From assembly GCA_963699495.1 (NCBI GenBank), contig CAVOUB010000007.1:62001-126000 (forward strand): DNA of 64,000 nucleotides, in the 5' to 3' direction. This document shows positions 16,516-24,968 of the stretch, piece by piece. Position 1 is the stretch's first letter; each line of letters opens with the position of its first letter. The stretch is from JAIBJN01 sp963699495 (GTDB lineage Bacteria; Actinomycetota; Thermoleophilia; Gaiellales; Gaiellaceae). Below the pieces are notes generated by a model. That model was not told where the DNA came from. It did not search any database and was given only the letters and a program-made list of their open reading frames with translations. The position numbers and the translations under genes were made by a program.

Positions 16516-17374
16516 ATGCGGTCAGGCCGAGCAGGACCAGCCCTGCGACGACGAGGCCGACACCGGCCCACTGGGTGGCGCGCGGTCGCTCGTGCAGGAG
16601 GACGACCCCGGCGACGATCGGGACGACGGAGTACGGGGCGGCCGCCGTGGCCACCACCGACGTGTCCGCGTGGCGGACGCCGAAGTTGAAGGCGACGTAG
16701 CCGAGCGTGTCCACGACCGCGATCAAGGCGATCATCACGAGGAGCCGCGGCGAGTGGTCGGGAAACCTCCACTCGCCGCCGCGGAGTGAGATCGCGACGA
16801 GGAAGAGGGTCGAGAAGCCGCGCGCCAGGAAGATGGGCACGAGCCAGCCGTAGTCGGCGCTGAAGTAGGCGATGCCGTAGACGAACACGCCGATGACGAC
16901 CGCCGTGGCGAGCGCGAGCAGGATCCCGAGCAGGGCGATCCGCTCCAGCGTGTGCATTTGGGCAAGGTCAGAGGACGCGAGGACGACCCCGAGGATGACG
17001 ACGACGATCGCGACGGTCTCGCCGCCTCCGAGCCGCTCGCCGCCGATGAGCACCGCGCAGACGACCGTCACCGCCGCGTAGGCGGAGACGATCGGGCTCA
17101 CGATCGAGATCGGGCCGATCGCGAGCGCCCGGTAGAAGGCGAGATAGGAGAGCCCGCCGAGCACCCCGATAACAGCGAGCCAGGCGAGGTCGGCGCCGGA
17201 CACGTCGGAGAGCCCCTCGCCCGTCACGACCATGAGCCCGGTCAGCAGCACCATCGCCACGACGTGGAACCCGAGCACCACGCGGAAGGCCCCGGTCTGC
17301 CGCGACGCGACGGCGGCGAAGTAGTCCGCCAGCCCCCACGCCAGGGCGGCCGTGAGGCCGAGGAGGATCCCCAT
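16514..17374 (-). CDS. EamA/DMT-family transporter
   Basis: 286 residues, about ten hydrophobic spans arranged as two EamA repeats (about 3-135 and 150-284), each ending with a glycine- and alanine-rich span (GVVLASSDLA, GLVVAGLVLLGLTA). DMT carriers mostly export metabolites or amino acids. It abuts the PuuD-like gene upstream on the same strand with no spacer (the upstream stop codon begins at 17375), so the two are probably co-transcribed. Confidence 0.8.
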   Translation of the reverse strand: MGILLGLTAALAWGLADYFAAVASRQTGAFRVVLGFHVVAMVLLTGLMVVTGEGLSDVSGADLAWLAVIGVLGGLSYLAFYRALAIGPISIVSPIVSAYAAVTVVCAVLIGGERLGGGETVAIVVVILGVVLASSDLAQMHTLERIALLGILLALATAVVIGVFVYGIAYFSADYGWLVPIFLARGFSTLFLVAISLRGGEWRFPDHSPRLLVMIALIAVVDTLGYVAFNFGVRHADTSVVATAAAPYSVVPIVAGVVLLHERPRATQWAGVGLVVAGLVLLGLTA

Positions 17375-18136
17375 CTAGCGTCGTTCGGAAGCTGCCGTCA
17401 CGAACTGCGCGAAGGGCTCGAGGAAGCGGCGGTCGACCCGCCATTCCTCCTGCAGCTCCCATTGCACGGCGAGCACGTACTGGTCGCCGTCCAGCTCGAC
17501 GGCCTCGACGACTCCGTCGGGAGCCCTGGCGACCACGGTCAGGTCGGGCGCGACATCGTCGAGCGCCTGGTGGTGGAAGCTGTCGACCTCGATCTCGTCG
17601 ACCCCCAGCGCCGCATGGAGCCGGCTCCCGGGCTCGATCGTGATCATGTGGCGCGGATGTGGCGGCACCTCGTCGGAGCCTTCGAGCGACGTGCGCTCGA
17701 CCTCCTTCCACGCCTTCCAGCCACGATCGGACGGATGCTCGGCCCATTCGGGCTTCACCTTGACGTCCTGGACGAGCGTCCCCCCGAGCGCAATGTTCAG
17801 GATCTGGATCCCGCGGCACATGCCGAGGATCGGGAGCCCGCGGTCGAGCGAGCGCTCGGTCAGCTCGAGCTCGAAGGCGTCGCGGAGCGGCTCCGTCGGA
17901 GCCAGGTGCTCGGTGGGCTCTTGCCCGTAGCGGCCCGGGTCGATGTCGCGACCGCCGCCCAGGAGAATCCCGTCGCAGGCGTCGAGTGCGTCCTCCAGAT
18001 GGCCGTCGACACGCGGAAGCGCCAGTCCGACGCCGCCCACGAGGGCAAGCGGACGCTGGAAGCCGACCCCGGCGTAGTCGCCGAAGTCGTGCAGGCCGAG
18101 CGAGAGGCCGATCACAGGTTTTCGCCGGTCGGTCAT
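17375..18136 (-). CDS. PuuD-like class I glutamine amidotransferase-fold protein with altered catalytic His
   Basis: 253 residues of the peptidase C26/gamma-glutamyl-GABA hydrolase family: GILLGGGRDIDPGRYG near residue 57, the nucleophile elbow GMCRGIQ (Cys near 104) and SFHHQAL. In the family the catalytic His-Glu pair lies in a VQWHPE motif; here the aligned segment reads VQWELQEEW, so the His position is Glu. The enzyme may therefore be inactive as a hydrolase or use another base. The normal role is splitting gamma-glutamyl amines. ATG at 18136, divergent from the Fe-S protein gene. An isolated base error cannot explain the whole altered motif. Confidence 0.7.
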   Translation of the reverse strand: MTDRRKPVIGLSLGLHDFGDYAGVGFQRPLALVGGVGLALPRVDGHLEDALDACDGILLGGGRDIDPGRYGQEPTEHLAPTEPLRDAFELELTERSLDRGLPILGMCRGIQILNIALGGTLVQDVKVKPEWAEHPSDRGWKAWKEVERTSLEGSDEVPPHPRHMITIEPGSRLHAALGVDEIEVDSFHHQALDDVAPDLTVVARAPDGVVEAVELDGDQYVLAVQWELQEEWRVDRRFLEPFAQFVTAASERR

Positions 18137-18139
18137 GAC

Positions 18140-18169
18140 TGGACATTTCTATCGCAGTCGTCCTAGAGT
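18140..18169 (+). promoter_or_regulatory. Promoter of the Fe-S/flavoprotein redox operon
   Basis: TGGACA (18140-18145), 18-base spacer, TAGAGT (18164-18169), in the 57-base gap between divergent genes. GAAGGAGG at 18182-18189 serves the ATG at 18194. Confidence 0.5.
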
Positions 18170-18193
18170 CGCCCAACGCAGCGAAGGAGGCAA

Positions 18194-19423
18194 ATGGCGA
18201 CTGAGAAGATCAGCGGCGCCGGAGAGGCCAACGGGCGCACCGCCGAGCTCGTGGAGGAATGGCGGAACGCCGCGTACAACTGCTTCAGCTCGGGCCACAA
18301 GTTCTGCCGCGAGGTGTGTCCGGTGATGCAGGTCACACGGGACGAGCGGCACACCCCGACCGCGTTCCACGCGAACGTCGTCGCCATGGACGAGGGCCAC
18401 CTGACGATCGAGGACGTCGCCGAGGACTACGTGCACTGCACGATGTGCGGGGCCTGCGAGCTCCGCTGCCCGAACACGCTCTTCACCGGCGACTTCTACC
18501 GCTTCCGCCAGCGCACGATCGACGTCGTCAAGGCGATGCGCGCGCTCGCGGTCAAGGAGGGCGTCCACCAGAAGAACTGGAAGCGCTGGGCGGAGCTCAC
18601 GGATCGCTGGGGCAACGAGCCCGTGCTCGGCTGGAACACCGAGACCTCCGCGAGCAAGGTTCGCGCCTGGGCGGTCGGCCTCGACATCCCCACCGGCGGC
18701 GAGACCGTGCTCTTCGCCGACTGCGAGGCCGCCTTCTACCGGCCGTCGGTGCCCCGCGCCGTCGCGCTCCTCCTGCAGGCGGCGGGCGTGGAGTTCGGCC
18801 TCATGAGCCAGCAGTGGTGCTGCGGCGGGCCCATGTGGGAGACCGGGTATGTGGACATCGCCCACAAGATGGCCGAGCACAACATGATCGACTGGCGGAA
18901 GACCGGCACGAAGCGTGTCATCTGCCTCGACCCGCACGACTACATCACGATCATCGAGCACTACCCCGAGCTCGACGAGAACTTCGACGAGTTCGAGATC
19001 GTCTTGGGCGTGGACCTCGTCGCGGAGCTCATCGCGGAAGGAAAGCTCAGCCTGACCACCCCGGTGGAGCGGACGGTCACGTATCACGATCCCTGCCGCC
19101 TGAACAAGCGGATGGGCGTCTGGAAGTCGCCGCGCGAGATCCTGCGGGCGATCCCGGGCCTTACGTTCGTCGACGTCGATCACGTCACGCAGTGGTCGTA
19201 CTGCTCCGGCGCCGGCGCGAACCTCGCAGCCGAGAAGCCGGAGCTGACCGCGGAGATCAGCCGCCGGCGCGTGGCGAAGGCGGCCGCCCTCGACGGCGTC
19301 GACACGCTCGTGTCCGCCTGCCCCTGGTCGGAGCGGCCGCTGACCGAGCAGGGGAAGGCGCAGGGGATCGAGGTGTTCGACATCTTCGAGCTGGTGGCCG
19401 AAGCGGCCGGTTTCGAGGTCTAA
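18194..19423 (+). CDS. HdrD/GlpC-like iron-sulfur protein with CCG domains
   Basis: 409 residues. The N-terminal third holds two [4Fe-4S]-type cysteine clusters: an unusual CFSSGHKFCREVCPVM near residue 30 and CTMCGACELRCP near 82. The C-terminal two thirds form two cysteine-rich CCG domains, QWCCGGPMWETG near 215 and a degenerate SYCSGAGAN near 335. This is the plan of the non-membrane electron-transfer subunit of heterodisulfide reductase D, glycolate and lactate oxidases. It is first of a + strand operon with the GlcD-like flavoprotein next, so it most likely takes electrons from that flavoprotein. The physiological acceptor is unknown. Confidence 0.8.
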   Translation: MATEKISGAGEANGRTAELVEEWRNAAYNCFSSGHKFCREVCPVMQVTRDERHTPTAFHANVVAMDEGHLTIEDVAEDYVHCTMCGACELRCPNTLFTGDFYRFRQRTIDVVKAMRALAVKEGVHQKNWKRWAELTDRWGNEPVLGWNTETSASKVRAWAVGLDIPTGGETVLFADCEAAFYRPSVPRAVALLLQAAGVEFGLMSQQWCCGGPMWETGYVDIAHKMAEHNMIDWRKTGTKRVICLDPHDYITIIEHYPELDENFDEFEIVLGVDLVAELIAEGKLSLTTPVERTVTYHDPCRLNKRMGVWKSPREILRAIPGLTFVDVDHVTQWSYCSGAGANLAAEKPELTAEISRRRVAKAAALDGVDTLVSACPWSERPLTEQGKAQGIEVFDIFELVAEAAGFEV

Positions 19424-19473
19424 TGCCCCTTCCGGCAATACATACCGGCCAGCATTCCTGGAAGGAGCATTAG

Positions 19474-20985
19474 ATGGCAGTCGCAGCCCTTCCCGACACC
19501 CTGATCGACGAGCTCGTCGCGATCTGCGGCGAGGAACACGTCTTCACCGGACGCTCGGCGCTCTTCAACCGCGCCCGCGTCCCCTCGCCCTTCCCGAAGC
19601 ACAGGTGGGAGGAGTTCATCCCGCAGGCGGTCGTGCTGCCCACTTCCGCGGAGCAGATCTCCGAGGTCGTGAAGCTCGCCAACCGCCACCGGGTGCCCGT
19701 CGTGCCGCGTGCCGGGGCGACCGGGCTCACCGACGGCGCGGTGCCGCTCAAGCACGGGATCCTCGTCGACGTGAAGCTCATGAACCGGATCCTCGAGATC
19801 GACGTCGAGGACCGCACGGTCACCGTCCAGCCGGGAATCAACATGCTGAAGCTCTCCCAGGAGCTGCAGCCCCTCGGCTTCATCTACCCGGACAACCCGG
19901 CGTCGTACCCCTGCTCGCTCGTCGGCGGGCGCATCGGCACGAGCGGCTGGTCGCTGATCGGCGGCCGCTTCGGCCACACGCGCGACCTCGTGATCAGCTT
20001 CGAGATCGTGCTCCCGACCGGGGAGATCATCCGCGTGGGCGACGGCGGCGGGAAGAAGACGCGCAAGTCGTCGTCCGGCTACCAGCTGAAGCACCTGTTC
20101 ATGGGCCACCAGGGGACGCTCGGCATCGTCACCGAGGCGACGCTCGAGCTGGTCAAGCGCCCGGAGACGGAGTTCTCGGCCTTCTACGCCTACCGCTCGT
20201 ACGAGGACGCCTGGAGGGCGACAGGCGACTTCGCCCGCTCCGGTGCGGCGACCCTCGCCGGCGTCGTCCTCTTCGACGAGTGGAAGGTCAAATACCTCCG
20301 CCGCGACGACGAGGCCTACATCCCGCAGCCCGACTGGGTCCAGGCCGTCGTCGCCGTGGCCATGTACGGGAACGACGACGAGGTGAGGGCCTCGGCGAAG
20401 CGCATGCTCAAGATCGGCAAGGCCTCGGGCGGCGAGTACCTCGGCGACGAGATCTCGCAGGGCGACTGGGCCTCGCGGCACGACCGCTACGCGACGCCGC
20501 AGCACGGGCGCACCCGGGACGGCCAGGTCGCCCTCATGAGCTGGCACTGCGAGGACGCGGCGATCCTCTACTCGCAGCTGCCGGCCGTCCGGGAGAAGTG
20601 GCACGCGGTCGCCGCCGGCCTGCGCGAGCGCTTCGACATGTTCGACGACTGGGGCATGTTCGCCTACACGAACGGGGCCTTCAAGTCGTGGGGCGACTAC
20701 CTGACCGAGATCGACATCGGCATCTGGGAGATGAAGTGGGACGACGAGAGCTGGGCCGCCTGGGTGGACGCCAAGCGGGAGATCGCCCGCATCGCCATCG
20801 AGCACGGCGGCTCCATCTCCGCCTGTCACGGCTCGTGCCGCGAGGGCGAGGTCGACCTCGTCCCGCTCGAGCTGGGTGGCGGCTTCGACGTGATGAAGAA
20901 GATCAAGCGCACGCTCGACCCCAACAACATCATGAACCCGGGCAAGTACCTGCTCGACGAGGCCTACGAGGAGGGAGAGGCATGA
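19474..20985 (+). CDS. GlcD-like FAD-linked oxidase/dehydrogenase
   Basis: 503 residues. PCMH-type FAD-binding domain (about 45-225) with VVPRAGATGLTDGAVP and GTSGWSLIGGRFGHTRDLV, then an FAD-linked oxidase C-terminal domain ending in KIKRTLDPNNIMNPGKYL, the closing motif of D-lactate and glycolate dehydrogenases. It forms a two-gene unit with the HdrD-like Fe-S protein 50 bases upstream, the usual pairing for 2-hydroxyacid oxidation. The substrate may differ, since an F420-dependent and a GMC enzyme follow in the same operon. The TGA overlaps the ATG of the 92-aa gene. Confidence 0.85.
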   Translation: MAVAALPDTLIDELVAICGEEHVFTGRSALFNRARVPSPFPKHRWEEFIPQAVVLPTSAEQISEVVKLANRHRVPVVPRAGATGLTDGAVPLKHGILVDVKLMNRILEIDVEDRTVTVQPGINMLKLSQELQPLGFIYPDNPASYPCSLVGGRIGTSGWSLIGGRFGHTRDLVISFEIVLPTGEIIRVGDGGGKKTRKSSSGYQLKHLFMGHQGTLGIVTEATLELVKRPETEFSAFYAYRSYEDAWRATGDFARSGAATLAGVVLFDEWKVKYLRRDDEAYIPQPDWVQAVVAVAMYGNDDEVRASAKRMLKIGKASGGEYLGDEISQGDWASRHDRYATPQHGRTRDGQVALMSWHCEDAAILYSQLPAVREKWHAVAAGLRERFDMFDDWGMFAYTNGAFKSWGDYLTEIDIGIWEMKWDDESWAAWVDAKREIARIAIEHGGSISACHGSCREGEVDLVPLELGGGFDVMKKIKRTLDPNNIMNPGKYLLDEAYEEGEA

Positions 20986-21260
20986 TCGGCTTCCGGCTCG
21001 CCGCGCAGCGCCCGCCGGAGGCGCAGCGCATCAAGGAGGACGTGGTGATGCGCTTCGACCACATCTACGAGGTCGACCCGGCGCTCATGACCGAGCACAC
21101 GCCACAACAGGACATCCCGGCCTGGGACACGCTTCGCATCGTCGACAGCCGGTGGGAGCACCTCGCCTGGATGCACGACCACTTCGCGGACAGCGTTCTG
21201 TCCGGCGAGGAGCTCCTGGAGGAAATCGAGGCCGAGGCGGCCGAAGGAGGCACGACATGA
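20982..21260 (+). CDS. Unknown 92-aa protein of the redox operon
   Basis: 92 residues, soluble, rich in Asp/Glu and His, with Trp near 49, 60 and 65 and an acidic C terminus (ELLEEIEAEAAEGG). Both ends overlap neighbours by ATGA, so it is surely translated with them. No cysteine, so it is not an iron-sulfur ferredoxin. I recognise no family. The conserved-looking internal start MRFDHIYEV is an alternative N terminus. Location suggests a small subunit or assembly partner of the flavoprotein complex. Confidence 0.65.
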   Translation: MIGFRLAAQRPPEAQRIKEDVVMRFDHIYEVDPALMTEHTPQQDIPAWDTLRIVDSRWEHLAWMHDHFADSVLSGEELLEEIEAEAAEGGTT

Positions 21261-22318
21261 AGTTCAGCTACACGACACTCCTCGACTACCCACTCTCCGA
21301 CTCGCTCGAGCACATCAAGACGGCCGACGAGCTGGGCTACTACGCGTGCTACGCGGCCGACGAGACCTGGCACAAGGATCTCTGGCTGCTCTACGCGGCG
21401 GCGGCGGACAAGACGAAGAACGTGCGCTTCGGGCCAAACCTGTCCAGCGTCTATCTCCGCGAGCCGACGCTCATCTGCCAGGCGCTCGCCACCCTCGACG
21501 AGCTCACCGGCGGTCGCGCGGAGGGCGTGATCTCCTGCGGCAACTTCGGGATGCTCACGCAGTACGGCGTCGACTGGAAGACGATCAAGCCGTTCTCCCG
21601 TGTCAAGGAGGCGCACGAGGTCATGCGCACCTTCCTCGACGACGGCGTGATCACCTACGAGGGCGAGTTCCACACGTACAACGGGCTCTTCACCTTCGCG
21701 CGGCCCGTGCAGGAGCGGCTTCCGCTCTACATCGGCGCCATGCGCGGCCCCAAGTCGATGCAGCTCGCCGGGGAGGTCTCGGACGGCGTCCACAGCGCGC
21801 TGGGCTACAACAAGGCCTGGTACGACTACGTCGTCGAGAACGTCAAGATCGGCGCCGAGAGCGCCGGCCGCGACTGGACGACGCTCGACATCGGCGCCTG
21901 GTGCGTCGTCACGTGCGGGCCCGACTCGGAGAAGGCGAAGGCGGCGGCGCGCGCCATCGTCACCTTCTATCTCTCCTCCCAGCCGGACGAGCAGTTCAAG
22001 GCGCACGGCATCGACCCGGACGAGGTGAAGGCGATCGTCGAGGTCCTCGGCAAAGGTGAGCTCGACAAGGCGTACGACATGACGACGCCCGAGATCGCCG
22101 GGAAGCTCTCGATCGCCGGCACGCCCGAGGAGTGCGTCGCGCAGATCAAGGAGATCGAGTCGGCCGGCGTCAACCACATGATCCTCTGCATCACCGACCC
22201 CTACATCCTCAAGCTGTTCGCCCAGCGGGACGTCGACGTCCCGGACGTCCAGGGGCAACTCCAGCTCATCGCGGACGAGGTGATGCCCGCGTTCAGCACC
22301 GCGGGGGTGGCGAGCTGA
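21257..22318 (+). CDS. LLM-class F420-dependent oxidoreductase (Mer-like family)
   Basis: 353 residues of the luciferase-like TIM barrel family. The N terminus (MKFSYTTLLDYPLSDSLEH) and the VRFGPNLSSVYLREPTLICQ, GRAEGVISCGN and LPLYIGAMRGP segments correspond to F420-binding members such as methylene-H4MPT reductase and F420-dependent alcohol or glucose-6-phosphate dehydrogenases. An FMN monooxygenase of the same superfamily is the alternative; no reductase partner gene is near, which favours F420. The ATG overlaps the stop of the 92-aa gene. F420 synthesis is widespread in Actinobacteria, in keeping with the likely host. Confidence 0.75.
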   Translation: MKFSYTTLLDYPLSDSLEHIKTADELGYYACYAADETWHKDLWLLYAAAADKTKNVRFGPNLSSVYLREPTLICQALATLDELTGGRAEGVISCGNFGMLTQYGVDWKTIKPFSRVKEAHEVMRTFLDDGVITYEGEFHTYNGLFTFARPVQERLPLYIGAMRGPKSMQLAGEVSDGVHSALGYNKAWYDYVVENVKIGAESAGRDWTTLDIGAWCVVTCGPDSEKAKAAARAIVTFYLSSQPDEQFKAHGIDPDEVKAIVEVLGKGELDKAYDMTTPEIAGKLSIAGTPEECVAQIKEIESAGVNHMILCITDPYILKLFAQRDVDVPDVQGQLQLIADEVMPAFSTAGVAS

Positions 22319-22328
22319 GGAGGGAGCC

Positions 22329-24417
22329 ATGGCCGTCACGAGCGAGCACACGTTGACCTCGGAGCAGCGCGCGACGTTCTGGGCGCTGGCGGACGTTCTC
22401 ATCCCCGCGACTGAGGCGATGCCTGCGGCCAGCGAGGCCGGGTCGGCGGAGAAGTGGCTCGACCGGGCCCTCGCTGCCCGGCCGGACCTCGCGGAGCCGC
22501 TCGCCGCCGTGCTCGACACGGCAGCCGGGCGCGATCCCGAGGGCGAGGCGCGGCGGGCTGCACGCGGAGGACCCGGACGGATTCTCCGCGCTCGCGCAGA
22601 TCGCCTCGGGCGGCTACTACATGAACCTCAAGGTCCGGAAGCGGATCGGCTACCCGGGCCAGGGGAAGCGGCCGCCTTTCTCGGACGAGGCCGAGTACGA
22701 CCTGCGGGACGGGCTCCTCGACCCGGTCTACGCGCGCGGGCCGATCAACACCACGGCCCCGCCGCCGCCCGAGACGCTCGAGCCGGCGGCGCCGCTCTCG
22801 TTCTCGCTCTCGGGCAACGGCGCGAAGGCCGACGTGCTGATCGTCGGCGCAGGCGCAGGAGGCTCGGTGGCGGCGCGACACCTGGCGGAGGCCGGCTTCA
22901 AGGTCGTCTGCCTGGAGCAGGGCGGCTGGGAGAACGCCTCCGACTTCCCGGGCGACAAGCTCGAGTGGGAGCTCGTCGCCGACGCGCAGTGGAGCCCGAA
23001 CCCGAACACGCGGCAGCATCCGGCGGACTACCCGCTCGAGGTCTCGGGCTCGCCGATCACGCCGGTGATGTACAACGCGGTCGGCGGGAGCACGATCCAC
23101 TTCTGCGCCCAGTGGGTGCGGCTGCGGCCGCAGGACTACAAGCTCCGCACGCTGCACGGGATCGCCGACGACTGGCCCGTCTCCTACGAGGAGATGAAGC
23201 CCTACTACGAGCGGATCGACCAGGAGATGCAGATCTCCGGCATGGCGGGCGACCCGAACTACCCGCCCGGACCGGCTCCTCTGCTGCCGCCGATCCCGAT
23301 CGGGCCGATCGGCCGTCGGGCGGCCGAGGGGATGAACGAGCTCGGGTGGCACTGGTGGCCGGCCGCGCACGCGATCCGCTCGGAGCCGGTCGGCAACCTC
23401 GCCGGCTGCGAGCGCACCGGCACCTGCATGTGGGGCTGCCCGAAGGGCGCCAAGAGCTCGACCGACACGACCATGTGGCCGCAGGCCCTCGCACACGGCG
23501 CGAAGCTCGTCACGGGCGCGCGCGTGCGCGAGATCACGACGAACGGGAACGGCCTCGCCACGGGCGCGATCTACGTCGACCGCGAGGGCAACGAGCAGCG
23601 GCAGGAAGCCGACGTGGTCGTCGTCGCGGGCAACGGCGTGGGCACGGCGCGCCTGCTCCTCCTCTCGGGCGGGCAGGACGGGATCGCCAACTCCTCCGGG
23701 CTCGTCGGCAAGCGACTCATGCTCCACCCGTACATGAGCGTCCTCGGGATCTACGAGGACGACCTCGAGGGCTGGCTCGGGCCGTGGGGGACGCAGCTCC
23801 TCTCGCTCGAGTTCGCCGACCACGACGAGTCGCGCGGCTTCCCGCTGGGCGCGCAGTGGGACGTGATGCCGCTCGGCGGGCCGCTCTTCAGCCTCTTCCG
23901 CTACGACGAGCTGCCTTTCGACGAGCGCTGGGGCGCCGCCGTGCACGACCTGACGGAGTCGACGCTCGGCCACGCCTTCGACTGGGGCGTGGGCATCGAG
24001 GACCTGCCGCACGAGTCGAACACGGTCACGCTCGACCCGGAGCTGACCGACGCGGACGGCATCCCCGCGCCGAAGATCACCTTCACGATCGACGACGAGA
24101 TGCGCGCCAACCTCGAGTTCCAGCTCGCGCGGGCGAAGGAGGCGCACGAGGCCGCCGGCGCGACGAAGACGATCGTGGCCGACTGGTCGCAGTGGGGCTG
24201 GCACCTGCTGGGGACGACGCGCATGGGCGACGACCCGGCCACGTCGGTCGTCGACCGCTGGTGCGCCGCGCACGACGTGCCGAACCTCTACGTCCTCGAC
24301 GGCGCGGTCTTTCCCACCTCCGGGCCGATGGCGCCGACATCGACGATCTGCGCCAACTCGCTCCGCTGCACCGAGCGCCTGATCGAGCGCGCCCGCCTGC
24401 AGCCGACGCCCGCTTAG
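22329..24417 (+). CDS. GMC-type FAD oxidoreductase, one frameshift near 22550
   Basis: About 695 residues if one extra base near 22550 is discounted. The first ~75 codons (ATG 22329, AGGAGG upstream at 22319-22324) encode a helical region resembling the small subunit of gluconate 2-dehydrogenase (LTSEQRATFWALADVLIPA), and the new frame resumes at LHAEDPDGFSALAQIASGG. The FAD fold has DVLIVGAGAGGSVAARHLAE and the family's C-terminal motif around GWHLLGTTRMGDDP. Cysteine-rich CERTGTCMWGCPKG resembles the CxxxGC loop of membrane-linked GMC dehydrogenases. It oxidises an alcohol or hydroxy substrate. It follows the LLM gene by 10 bases, so it is probably the last gene of the operon. Confidence 0.75.
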
Positions 24418-24968
24418 TCCTCCGGGCGGAGCCCGATCGCGTTCGTCGTGCCGTCGCGGCGGTGCAGCTCGATCCGCTCCTGGTCTGCTTCGTGCGTGTC
24501 GTCGAGCCAGAGTGCGAACGCGTTCTCGCCCATCTGCGCCTCGTGCCTCACGCCGGCGACGACGAGGTCGACGGACTCCACCGAGTCGGCGACGACACCG
24601 CGGAAGACGAGGTCGCCCGTCTCGAGCTGGCTGGTCTGCAGGAAGAGCCCGTCCGGGCCCGGCCGGCCGGAGCCGCCGCCGCCGTTGGGGAGCACCGCGA
24701 CGACGAGGCGGTCGTCGCCGAGCGGAGCGGCGTAGATCGTGTCCTGCTCGCCGCCGAGGCCCGACAGGAGCACGCGTCCTTCGCCCATGGAGATCTCAGC
24801 GCCCCAGTCGATGCCGCTCCAGGACACCGCCGCGAGCGGCTCGGCGCTCCGGTCGGCGTCGGTCCGCGGACGGCCGAAGACGCCGTAGAGCTCCCGGACC
24901 GGAACCGGCTCGTCGTCGCCGCCCGACCACCTGAGCCACGAGGTGCCGGGAACGAACGGACGGGCCAC
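24414..24968 (-). CDS. Unknown 184-aa soluble protein
   Basis: 184 residues from a GTG (24968) whose first base is the last base of the aldehyde dehydrogenase TAG, so it is co-transcribed with that gene. The sequence is mostly beta-strand-like, acidic, with no cysteine and no signal peptide; a Gly-rich loop (PNGGGGSGRPGPDG) sits in the middle. No family recognised. It converges on the GMC oxidoreductase with a 4-base overlap of stop codons. Confidence 0.6.
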   Translation of the reverse strand: MARPFVPGTSWLRWSGGDDEPVPVRELYGVFGRPRTDADRSAEPLAAVSWSGIDWGAEISMGEGRVLLSGLGGEQDTIYAAPLGDDRLVVAVLPNGGGGSGRPGPDGLFLQTSQLETGDLVFRGVVADSVESVDLVVAGVRHEAQMGENAFALWLDDTHEADQERIELHRRDGTTNAIGLRPED

